Part shown: positions 24,802 to 37,100 of the stretch, piece by piece
Layout: every line of letters starts with the position of its first letter
Position numbering within the stretch: position 1 is the stretch's first letter
NCBI GenBank assembly: GCA_963402885.1
Contig: OY727101.1
Coordinates: 13,730,917 to 13,794,916, forward strand
Direction of reading: 5' to 3'
DNA length: 64,000 bases
From: Antedon bifida
Lineage: Eukaryota; Echinodermata; Crinoidea; Comatulida; Antedonidae
The notes under the pieces: model-generated
Database searches by the model: none
The model's input: the letters and a program-made list of their open reading frames with translations, nothing else
Told to the model about the DNA's origin: nothing
Made by a program: the position numbers and the translations under genes

Positions 24802-25388
24802 CAGAGCCATATAGAGAGAGTTACGACTTCGAATGGATTAGAAGCCATGTTTGTGTCCAACTATTCCTATGTAGCGTATGGAGTTGAGTCTTTTGTTTTG
24901 AAAATGTATAAAGTTCAAAAGGCTTTAATTATCGAATTTAATATCAAAACAATCAATTTGATTAAAGGTTTTTGTTAAAATAATAGAAAAATTATAAAGT
25001 TACTGCGAACATGATTTAAAACAACAAAAATAGCAATTTCGGAACGGCTCTTGTTGTGCGCTCCATGCACGCTCTACGCGTGCGCTTTTAGTTTGTACAG
25101 CGGTTCTCTATAGTAATGCATTGTTTTTACATTTTGTTGTTTAAAATCATGTTCGCAGTAACTTTATTATTTCGTTATTATCTTAACAAAAACCTTTAAA
25201 CAAATTGATTGTTTTGATATTAAATTCGATATTTAAAGCCTTGTGAATGTTATACATTTTTTAAGCAAATGACTCGACTCCATACGCTACATAGGCATAG
25301 TTGGACACAAACATGGCCGGCGTGCACACCACGTGACTTTCTAAAATCCGTGAACGCGAAGTCGTAACTCTCTCTATATATGGCTCTG
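24802..25388. mobile_element. hAT-like foldback MITE, copy in unit 2
   Basis: Same element, ends and TTTTTATG duplication as the unit 1 copy, displaced by 2892 bases. It arose by duplication of the host unit and not by a second insertion. Confidence 0.8.
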
Positions 25389-26472
25389 TTTTTATGCTAT
25401 CATAATAATTTTAGAAATTATTATTGGACTATTGTACAAAATTAATTTGTTTAAAAGCAAGTAGCGACGTTTTCTATGATATGAGGATATTGTATAGCAC
25501 TATCTTTAAAGTATTTTATGAATAATAAAGGTGAATATAAATAAATAAAAAACACGATCGTCCAAGTTTTTTAAAAAAACACAACTACCCCCTCTATTGG
25601 CAGTGCAATCGTTTCCGTACTGACAGCGCAGTGATAAAGTGTGATGACCTGCTTGATTCGGAAACGCGTAGCACACAGGTGACGCGCTTGACATTACTTC
25701 CGTTTTATGCATCACATTACATAATGAAAAACATTTTCTCAGGATGACACAGATTATTAATATTTGCCTATATTTTTGCTTAAACAAATAACTTCATTTT
25801 GTTATCATATGGCATACAAAGCATTTTAGCAATGTCTTAGCTTGCTTGAAAACTGTATAGTATGTTAAAGTTGTATTAGATTCTATATGAAATATTGAAT
25901 ACAAATATTTAACCTATAGAGGGCGACAACCCGATATTTTAACTATCGTCACAGATGAGAGAATTAGACTGATCCATTATTCAGCAGGTGTATAGAGTAA
26001 ATTTCATAATTCTTAGCATGAATTAAGAATAAATATTCATTTATTAATTTACAACATCAATAACAAAAATCACTCATTTAAATTAATATAGAATATATTC
26101 AGGAATAGGTAGAATAACAACTATTAACACAAATTGTTTAATAATAATGGACCAATCCAAGATATTCCTAATTGACCAATCACCAGTTACTTTGAGTTAC
26201 TGTAGCAACTTCTAGATTTCCAAAAATTGAATTAGTTTTTGGTTTGTTGTATTTTTCAACAACAAATTAGTATAAAAAAGTAATTTAAAAATCATAAATT
26301 ATTCCAGACGCATCTTAACTAGGACGTGAATATAATGGTTTAATACCGGGCCTACTGTAATACCATTTTACCCCAAGATATAACAAGAGTTTTCATATCT
26401 TTATTATAAAAGAGTTGTATCATGTATTATATACTATATTGTTTGAAGGTTTGCATGGCGAAATCAAATGTT

Positions 26473-26570
26473 GATATAAAGTTTGCGGTACACCACATAT
26501 ATTAGTTCTGAAAAAATCAACAGTTCTTTTCAGAACTAATATACGTGGTGTACCGCAAACTTTATATATC
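26473..26570. repeat. Hairpin insertion, unit 3
   Basis: Same inverted duplication as in unit 2, 2892 bases downstream, with identical arms and loop. Confidence 0.75.
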
Positions 26571-27082
26571 AATATTTTATACTAATTATAAATCACAGAC
26601 AGTTAATAAGACATAGTCATAAATCTCTAATTTAAAACCTCAAGTTGGACCAAAGTTTTAGTGGTCTACCAAAATGATATAAGAACTCATAGCGAATACA
26701 CGCATTGTTTAGAAAAGACACGCCGCCAACATGCAAACAAAAAGAATTGATGAATAAAGACAAAAGAATTTAAATACAAGTGGTGAAGTCTTGTTTCTTT
26801 GTACTACGTTGCTTTTGTGTCAATTTTCTATTCATATTTAAATGACATCTTTTAAAAGACTGTATATATGAGTATAAATAATATATATTATTAAATCATC
26901 ATTATTATTATTAGATGTAAAATAACCTAATTTATGAGGCAATAAGCTTATGGGAAATTGCATAACGATTCAGGTAATGTGTTTTTTACCTAGGAAAATC
27001 GCGTTCACCCGAATTCACATTTACATATTTGAAAATAAAATTTGTTAACGGGTATATAGAAGTCAGTATTTCTGGTATAAGT

Positions 27083-27107
27083 GTACTCGCTTAGGCAGTA
27101 CATATAT

Positions 27108-27139
<32 letters not shown>

Positions 27140-27189
27140 GGCCCCTGCGCAAGGATGACACGCAAAATCGTGAAGCGTTCCATATTTTT
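27083..27189 (+). ncRNA. U6: U6 spliceosomal snRNA, copy 3
   Basis: Transcribed region identical to copies 1 and 2. The flank differs (an A to G change two bases upstream of the start), and differences increase 3' of the gene. TATA and oligo-T signals are intact. Confidence 0.97.
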
Positions 27190-27663
27190 TAATTTGTTTA
27201 AATTAATTTAATGTTTTTCCCTCCAAAAATAACAAAAAATGAAGTTAAAAAACTATATAATAGGAAACTACCAAATCCTAATTAAAACGGTTAATACTAT
27301 GCATTTTATACTAATATAATCATTAAATATTTATAATCGTCCATATATTATCGATTTGTTCTTATTTTAATAAAGAAAAGTGATCAGGGAGGTGGTGGTA
27401 TAATTCGCAAATTTCGTTCATCGTTTTCGAAACAAAATTATAGAGTTGAAATGACTTATATGTGTTTAAACCAACCTTTAATTAAAGACTAGCATATTTC
27501 GATTAATAAAAAGTAATTTCAATTAGAAATAATTCGTTATATATCTTAAATAAGACGTGAACTTAATAGTTCTTTCAAAATATATAAAACGTTTTCTCAC
27601 GGAAGAGAGGGCGGACTATATTTTTCAGTCATAGTACGACGGGAACTATTGAACTATGATTAT

Positions 27664-27895
27664 CAATAGAGGGGGTAGTTGTCTTTTTTTATACTATCAT
27701 AATAATTTTAGAAATTATTATTGGACTATTGCACAAAATTAATTTGTTTAAAAGCAAGTAGCGACGTTTCCATGATATGAGGATATGGTATAGCACTATC
27801 TTTAAAGTATTTTATGAATAATAAAGGTATATATAAATAAATAAAAAACACGATCGTCCAAGTTTAAAAAAAAAACACAACTACCCCCTCTATTG
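27664..27895. mobile_element. Unoccupied TIR element, unit 3
   Basis: The uninterrupted 232-base form of the element flanked by the 19-base CAATAGAGG repeats. At 27686-27693 it shows TTTTTATA where units 1 and 2 have the duplicated TTTTTATG and the hAT-like MITE, so this is the empty target site. Confidence 0.6.
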
Positions 27896-28052
27896 GCAGT
27901 GCAATAGTTTTCGTATAATAGTAGTACTGATAAAGTGTGATGACCTACTTGATTCGGAAGCGCGTAGCACACACGTGACGCGCGCGACATTACTTCCGTT
28001 TTATGCACCACATAATTACATAATGATAAACATTTTCTCAGGATGACACAGA

Positions 28053-31000
28053 TGATTTACAAAAATCTAACAATGTTGTTTACAAATATTTGATATAATA
28101 AAAAATAATTTCTGAGAGTTGTTTTGTAAGAAAATAATATTACTGTACTTTAATTTATTGAATGCATACTGTAAAGAAAGAAGAACATCGCGATTTTTAG
28201 TTTCTCAAAACAAATAGCTAATACTGTACTAGCATAAAAAAAGAATTAAACTTGAACTTGTACAGATATACAGGAAGATTACCTTTATTTCATCCTTCAC
28301 AGGAAATGTATTAATGATGGTTTTGACAAACTTAATTCAATTCAATTCAATTTCTTTATTGCTGCAAATGCCATCAAGGGCTAATATCCGATTATATATG
28401 ATTACATCATACAAACATATAAATATATCAAACAGATTATCTCTAAAAATGTTCATACAACATCTTAAATTAATTTACTTGTATTCCAATCCAGTTTGTA
28501 AATTCACAGAAACTAAAATTTGATTGAAGTTAAACGGATTGGGTTATTATTTCATAATTGATATTTATATTGACTCAATATATGTCATAATTTGTATATG
28601 GTGTGACTCTCGTATCCTGGTTGAGCGGTGTCCTTTGATAAAAAGCTTTTCCACATTCCTAAAATAACTCCTCCTTTCAACCCACTTTTTGTGTCAATGT
28701 CAATGCGGATTGATATTCTTGTTTACAATAAAGCAATAAGTTGTGAAACAAAAACAAATTACATTTAATGGTCACGATTAAAATATTAAACTTTAAATAA
28801 ATCATGGTTATGTTTTGTAGGAATTTATTTATTAATCTATTACATTTAAAATAAAATGATCTTATATTGAAAAAGAAGTAGATCCTTTGAGGCAGAATAT
28901 GAGTACACAGTCTGAGCACAGGATAGAGGATTCCCCAGTGGTGGTGTGTGGTGGTTTAAGTCGAGTCTGCTAAGCTAGCCTACTGAATCCTGTGTCATAT
29001 GTTTGTTTACATTGTTTGTTTAATAAATTAAAATATTTATATGAATATCCGAAATATAGGACTATTTATTTGAAAGCGGTGGAAGGTAAGGGTGTTGTGC
29101 TAATCACGTATTCTTCTTTTAGTTGATGTCTTGTCTAAAATAAGCTACGCTAAGCTAGGCCCGTGTAGGAGGCCTTGATTGATGTGTTATGTTAGCCGAG
29201 CTGGCTTGCGCCCCGTCCTTAGTCTGACATATAGACTTAGTTAGTCTAGGCTAGTACAAGTCCTCGCTGGTAGGATAGAAATAGGAATACTGCATGCATA
29301 AACACATTTACTCTAAGTATATATCATTTTAATTATTGGTTTGCTTTCAAAATAACATTATTATATACTAATCTATTATTAGTAAGTATTTAAATAGGTT
29401 ATTTTTAGGCTTACGCTTAGCATCTGTCCTATTGTATATAATGCCTAGTAGTAATAGAGTATATATGTATGGTATAGTGACTTAGAAGTCATGTATGTAA
29501 GGTATTGTTTTTTAGATGAATGTTTTGAATGATTGTTTTTTGTTTACAAGCTTTGTTTATAATATTAATTGTTTCGGATTTCTATCAGAAAATGGTCTGT
29601 ATATAGCTACAGATGCATATACCCTGAATTGAAATTAAAGTCCATCCTGGCCAGCAGCCAGGTACTTGCCTGCCTCACAGACATGGTATACAGACATTAT
29701 AACTCTACCTGCAAGTCTGTTTATTATTCAACGTTATGACATTTATTATCTACCGTATTATTCAAATCAGGACTGTCAAAAACAATGGTTTTTTTTATTT
29801 CATGATGTGTAGTGTCTAATAATACTGGTATATTGGTGGAATAAGAAGGGTAAACAACCCTACCAGCAGTTTGTTGGGTTTACCCAAAGAATATATCACC
29901 AGAGAATGGGTAATCTGCGATTTTTGCATTATAAATAGATAGTGACGTCCAAGACTCGATTTAGTAGATACATTATACATGTCAAATTAAATAGAATTAT
30001 ATGATAATAAAAAACAAACTAGTGTACATTCACTTCTAGAAGAAAATTATTTACCACCATGCTAAATTAATTCACAAATAAGGGCCAAACAGCAACAACA
30101 AAAATCAACCAGCATGGCCTATTCTTTGCCATTGTCGTGTACTATTACTAATCTACGCCTGGTAAATTAAGTAATGTTTTTATGATATAAATTAGTATAA
30201 AATACATGTTATTAATAAGATTCAATGTTAAATTTAATTAATATTTATTTTTTTTAACCAGAAACAAGTTAAATATAGAAATATTATTAAACTACAATAT
30301 CTTTTGTGAAAACGTGCAAACAACACACCCGGTAGCGCCCGGTTGATGAATCGAACTGCAGTTTTTACCCAATAAATAGCATGAAACGAACAATTAAATA
30401 TCGAAACAGCATTTAACATGCTGTTGGCATGTACAGTAGTTGATAAAGTTTTTTATCTTGAAAACACTACAGGTGGTCCAGGCTTAGATTAATGTGACTG
30501 TTACAAAAAGGTGTATACATCCTGACTTATAGCGGCGCCCTACCGCAGCGAAAAAGGCGGAATACTTATTCTTGTGATATATATTACTGTATTTGGTTTA
30601 CCACAATATTTCTGGTATGCAGCTGTGAGCTCTGTGAAAGTGGGGTTAATGCCATACAGTATAGTACCTAAAAAATTCCTATATTTCTCAATTAACTGTC
30701 ATAATCAGTACTGTTTTCTGATTGGTCAATTATTTTGGCATGTCCAAACCTGTCCTACCTTTCGCTTTACTGTGGTTGGTTTATACCCCGTTTATACCAA
30801 TCATACAGTATACAGTAAATTTTGTATCCTTGACTTATAAAAAAAGATTTTATTTTGTAAATCTTGAGAGTTTATCTTACCACTTTTCTATAGGAACTGC
30901 GTTACTGCATCTAAAACTGAATTGTTAGTATCTGGTAATGTACAATATGTCCATATTAACCTGTTCTAGTGACTAGTACAGTAAACTTTAAAAAAAAAAG

Positions 31001-31141
31001 TATATAAACTTTCACATAAAATTCTCAGTTCTGTTGTGGTTTACAGAACAGTTTACAATTAACCATCAACATGTATAAACTTACTGAAGATCATGTACAG
31101 TATTTGATTTTCAACAGATGTTTAATTTCTTTTTTTTCCAG
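28053..31141. other. Intergenic region and presumed 5' region of the FERM-PTP gene
   Basis: No coding sequence is recognised. A good plus-strand donor, GGAAG|gtaagg (exon end 29085), could close an untranslated first exon for the phosphatase gene, but the start of such an exon cannot be fixed. Otherwise the stretch is AT-rich with a few TAGGCC patches near 29150. Confidence 0.35.
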
Positions 31142-31196
31142 GTAAATATGAATTGCAATTACAAAGGATTTAGAAGGAAATAATTAACAATTCAAA

Positions 31197-34100
31197 ATGC
31201 CATTTGGACTGAAGTTTAAGAAAACCCGGAGATATTATGTCTCCGGCAAGAATTCATTTGTTGCGAGAATACAATTATTGGACAACACATTTATGGAGTG
31301 TACGTTATCAACTGAGGGCACTGGTCAAGACTGCCTTGAAGTTATCGGTCAGAAACTAGAGCTGGACGAGGTAGGATACTACAGTATTTTAGCCAAGTAA
31401 CTATGTAAAGGAAAATCTATTTAATATACAGTAGTACACGTAGAACCCCTATTTAGGGGACACCTTTTTATGACCCAAAACAATTATCCCCTATCCCCTG
31501 AATAGAGGTTTTTGTGGGTAAAAAAAAAATAAATATACAGTACGTAACCACAATGAACACTAATAATTGATCCTGGACTTCGAAAGTAACATGTGATTGC
31601 ATAGAATTATCGTAAAATCCTTTATTTATATCTGTACACCATTTCAATGTTTATCCAGCAATTCTGCACCTGTATAGTACAGTACATAAGCCCTGCTAAA
31701 TCCAGATGAAAAGCCATTAAATCTTGATGGTCAATGGCCGAGTTATCCAAGATGTCCCCGGAACTTCCAAGTTTTATAAAAACAGCCAACATTACAAAGA
31801 AATACAAATAGAATTTTGCTACAGTATACAGGATTTTCATTACCTTCCTTTTCTTATAGCTAATGTATTTTGGGTTGTTGTATATTAACAAGAACTACAA
31901 GTTAAGATGGGTTGAATTGGAAAAACCATTAAAGAAGCAACTTGATAAGAACGCTCATGATACGTTGTTGAGATTCGGTGTGATGCTGTATACGTCCAAT
32001 GTACAACACTTAAACCAGGAGATTACAAGGTAAGGAATTGGAGATTATCAACTTGCCCAAAACCGGACATGGTTAAAGGAGGTACTGTACGTTTATCGCC
32101 ACCCCCTTCCACTTTTTATGATGTTAATTATTACATATGATTATATGTAATAATCATATCATTTAACACTCCCCACCTCCTTTCACAATAGGTGCGTTAA
32201 CAAATCTTTAAAAAAAAAAAACCTTTTCAAAACTCAATTTTGCAGGAGATACACGGGGTGTAAAGCGTCGGAAAATTTAATTTATAGTTTGTCTTTTCGT
32301 AGAATATTTTATTTTAAACGTCAATTGATTACAATACAAGGAATTATCAAACAGCAAAGCAGATGTTTTCATAGACTTTCAGACATGATTTGGGATGTGC
32401 GCATACCCAGTCCGAGTTTACAAATTCCCATTTTTAAAGTACAGTAATAGCTTCCACTTTTATACTGTTTTGTATCGATTCCGTCCCCTAGACTATAACT
32501 GCCTAAAGGCTTGGCGCGAAAAACTATTGTGATAGTCTGCAAGTTGTAAGAAGCTAAGGGTACTGTACAGTAGTTGTGTTGTTATGTTAATAAAGTATGT
32601 GCCCTTTGGTTTGAGATGTTGAATCACCTTGCCTTATAACCTTAACCTAATAAATCAACTCTGTTCTGTTAGTTGAGGTCAAGGTGTGTCAGGCACATTC
32701 TGCAAATATCTATTGAAAATATTTCTTATAATGAAAGTTATCGGGACACAGATAGAGAAATTTTCAATGCCCAGACATGATTTTTTAATTGCCCCGGGAC
32801 GTCGAGCAGGGGATTCTGCAACCACTGAATGTTATTGCTAACCCTGAGGAATCAACAGAAAAGGGCAAACGATTAATAATGAAAGTGCAAATTAAAAAAG
32901 TTGGGATTTGAATATCATTATGAAGATCCCAAAAAATTGTAGTCATTTCTCGATTTATTCCACCCAGTCCTTCAGAAACAAATATATCTTCCGATTTTGA
33001 AATTTTGCTTTAGAGAAAGGTTGGGAGGTCTGAAAGTACTAAAAAAGAAACAGGTGGAAGACAACCATGTTGCCAATGTACAGGTGATAACTGAATACCC
33101 TCTGATCATTTAGCTATTTACTGTAAGATGGTTGAATGAGTTAGTCATTGTACCGTGAATGAACACATTACTCTACCTGTAAAAGTCACAGATCAAATTC
33201 CTTTGAATGGATCACTCAATTCAGTTCTAGGTAAAAATTCCACATTCGAAGAACTGAAATACAGTATAAGGCTAGTTTTACAATACTGTAAAGATCATTC
33301 TGTGTTAATATTTATTATTTCTGAAGAAATATTTCTTGTTTTATACTGTGTACTGTATAATAAATATGTGAGAAGACAAAAAATTTCTCCCTAAAATCAA
33401 ATTTTATTATAGATATATTACTATAGTTTGTGTGTGTGTATTTAATTTGTACTGTATTTGATAGGAATACTGTCAATGTTCTCCCAATTATAGAAATCAA
33501 TTCAGGCAAAGTACCAAATTATTGATACTTAATGTAGCTAATTTTACTGATACAAAAAAGTAAATTGTACTGTACATTTGTCTATCCAATTGAGTCATTG
33601 ATTGCTCTTGGTGCGTTTTTCTAATGGCTAGGCCTAACCTACTATACAGTTACCGCTACTATAGATAAGTGTTTTATGTATAATTTTCTTAAACTGTACA
33701 TCATTTTTAATACCAGAATTTAGTCTGGCAAATCTTGCTGGCAAAACCTACTTTGGAAGTCTAGAACAGTCTGTATTTTGATTATTCTGTTTAAAATGTT
33801 CTGTTCTGACTTATTAACAAGCATACAGTACTGTATTAAGTGAATAGATCTGATTATTGAAAATCTCTGAACAATACTCTTAACAAATGTATGTCCATCA
33901 TCAGCTAATTTGTTCAGTTGAGCAAATAGGAAGGAATTTAGTTTATTTAAAAAACACATATGACAAATATTGAATGTCAGTGTATTCTGGATAGCGATCT
34001 GCTATATTGCAACACTTTTAATAGAAATTACAAACAAATAAAGTTTTGCCTTCTCTTCATCCTATAGTAGAAGTATTCAGTATAAATATAACTTTTCTGC

Positions 34101-37100
34101 TGACAGCAAATACTGTAAATTCTACATGTTCTGTAATTGTGTGTGAATAAAATTACCTCCATTTTATTAGTAATAACAGACAAATTTCAAATAAGTGGTT
34201 AAATGGCATTTTCAAATATAATTCTGAAATACATTCTGAAATTAGTGATAAATAAAACATTTTTTCAAGACGTAGTTTTACTTTTAAGAATTGTTCATTG
34301 TTAATACGTATTATAAAGTGAGCTCAGAATGTGTTTGAGCTACATACAGTATTTACGGTTTTCGCAAACCTTTTCTATTCTCCACTTTTTTTATATCTCT
34401 GGTGTATATTGGTTTTCATGTACAGTAAAAGTTATCATTATTATTATTTCTAAGTCGAAATTCGTCTAAGTCGACGTCTTTTTGCGGTCCGAATACACAC
34501 ATTCTTTAGTGATTTATATCGTATAAGTCGAAGTCACATATCACGCGGCAACAACGCGTTAAAAAAGCCGATGAAACGTACGTAATTCGATAAACAAACG
34601 ACAGAGGAGATAATGTGGGACCATATAGGTTCTCTCAAGCACGTTGTATAGTATAGGCGGCGTCCTACAACTTGCGCTAGTGTATAATGTATGAGTTGTT
34701 TCAGAGTTGAGAACTTGAGCGGCGTTTTGTGGGTACCCATTTTGTGCTAGACAGATGGCAATAAACAATGGATACCGATTTCGAATAAGAACCGAAATGT
34801 ATTTATTATACGTTTTCGTATTGTTTCGAGCTTAAACCATAAAAGAAAATACAGTTATCATTGCCGATAAAGAGGCTTAGCATTTATTAGGCCTAGCTAG
34901 CTAGCTAAGTAAACTCAATTCAAGAAGGCTCATCGCGTGGGCCGCGATCGCGACAGGGCAGGGTCTACTAGGCCTAGCCATAACGCGGCTAGTGAGTGAA
35001 CCTAGGCTTAGGCCTGGCATTTTTTTTTCAAATCTGTAAGTCGAAGTTCGCGTAACTCAAATTTTTATACCGGTCCCATTAGATTCCACTTAGGCGGAGT
35101 CGACTGTATCATTATTAAAAACCAATTATTATTATTAAGATGTACAGTATTATTAGTGTCAGATTTTTAAAGATCAATACTTTATGAGGACATTCTTTAA
35201 CAACGTGATATTTCCAGAAGCGTGGCCTTATTACACAAGTCACACCACAAATTGTTGTGTTTACGTAAATCTGACATAGAATAGACATGCCTCCTACAGC
35301 CTTTTTTACTTTTCAAAAGAAATTCCAAAGAATCAACACACAATAGTGAAGCCAAATATATCAGGTCATGAGAATAAAATCAATAAACCTTTACAAAAAC
35401 TTCAGATCCTTTGTAAATTCAGTTTATTTCTTAACCGTTATTTTTTTTTAAGCAGTGTCTGGATGTACTGTAAACATTTCTTTTTTGATATCTGATATTT
35501 TATCTTTTAATTTTGTAGATATTTAATATTTTACACCTTACTGGAAAAAAATCATACTGTACTGTATCATTTTTTCATATCATCGTATTAATGCAAATTA
35601 AAATATGGGAAATTTATTTTTAATTCTGAAAATTCAAGTAACAAGGCTTTTCATAAAAAAAAAAGTATATACGGTATAGTATTTCAAGCAATTAAGAATA
35701 AAGTGCCTGGATTCATATATTCAGGTCATTTATGCTCACTGTTGATTGGCCAAAAGAAAAAAATTGTACAATTTCAGCAAACGAATGGCTTCTTGATCAA
35801 TTGCACCGAATTCGGAGTCCGAATCAGGTACGAATTCAAATCTTACGAATGCTTTACCACCAGTGAACCCATTTTCCATGATATTTTTCTCAGAGCACCG
35901 GACCGAATTCGGGCGCGATGTGAAAACAGCTTTATATACAAAAACACAGTGTCTCCTTAATTCTGTAAGACTTTAGGAGCCTGGAATTTTACTGTATTGT
36001 ACTACTGTTAAATCATTGATGCTTAAATATTATTTTTTGTAGGTATCTATATTTTCTACAGTTGAAGAGTGATATCATTGAAGGAATACTTCCTTGTAGT
36101 CTAGAGCAAGCAGTTCTACTAGCAAGCTATGCTGTCCAAGGTATGTTTGTTCCTTTATCTACAGTACTAACTATCTTTCACTTATTTTTAGAAAGTACAA
36201 GTATACTCTTTTGGCATTCCTTTACCACAATCAATATCTTGACAAATTCTATTATAGCTTTGACAACAGATATTTAAGCATGGCATAAAGAGAAAAGATC
36301 TGTTTTAAAGAACTCAATGGTAGCTTTTCTTGTTGCTTATAAATGTTAAAATTTAAATTTTTAATAGTTTTACAGGGTCTGTGTAGAAATGTTTGAGAAC
36401 ATTTGGGGGTATGGGATTATACTAAGATGGCATACCAAAGTCTTAAGTCCTAATTTAGCCTACTGTGCTATAAATTAGAGAGGGATTATACTCAAGCTTA
36501 GGATTAATACTCAAGCTTAGGATTAATAGTCATTATGAAGGGGAGATTTTGTTGTGTCCCAAAGGTATCTCTTTAATAAGGGTTAGTGTTGCTGACGGTC
36601 TAGTGTTGCCCGAAAGCTCTGCTAACTTTTCTGGCTGTTTTACTTTATCGTTTTGATTTAGCTTTTCGCTTTTTTTTTTGTATCCATTGAGATCCAGCCA
36701 CTGACCCACAGCATTGTCATTTTTTCAGTATTTTGCCTTTGGACTTAATAAGTGTTAGTGAAATATTAAGTTCACATTAGAAAATTTGTGGTTTGTAATT
36801 ATTTATTATTGCTAGGAGAATTTGGTTTCACACTATATTATCTAATTAAAAGAGAAAAAATGCAATAGGGATTAATGATCATTCAATGTTGGTATTAAGG
36901 GCTTTCAGAACAATTATATTATTATCCACGACCTTGCATTCTTTGCTAAGTTTTAAAGCACACACAACAAAAAATGTTTCTATAATCGCAATTCATGCGT
37001 ATTTGTCAAAAATTCCAGTCATGTGACTTAATTAATGACTCATACTCGTAGCGGCATATTTACCTTTTGTTTTTATAATTTCACGATCCAACGAACCGTA

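Larger units (their letters stand above)
20051..28052 (+). repeat. Three-unit tandem array (about 2.9-kb units), one U6 gene per unit
   Basis: Units start with 'tattaatatttgcc' at 20051, 22863 and 25755 and end with 'aggatgacacagat'. Lengths are about 2812, 2892 and 2298 bases. Unit 1 lacks an 80-base hairpin that units 2 and 3 share. Unit 3 lacks a hAT-like MITE that units 1 and 2 share. The 5' part of unit 2 matches unit 3, while its 3' part matches unit 1, showing a recent tandem duplication. The small open frames repeated in each unit are by-products of the duplication and lie partly in transposon sequence. Confidence 0.92.
32030..36042 (+). other. Intron of the Pez-like gene
   Basis: No exon or RNA gene is recognised between the second and third coding exons. 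The intron contains a Tigger-like repeat (34440-35108) and a short dispersed repeat at 35725-35760. The remainder is AT-rich unique-looking DNA. Confidence 0.5.

Noticed and set aside
20051-28052. CRISPR-like or rDNA-like repeat array
   Set aside because: Units are 2.3-2.9 kb with a U6 gene each. There are no short spacer-separated repeats and no rRNA sequence.
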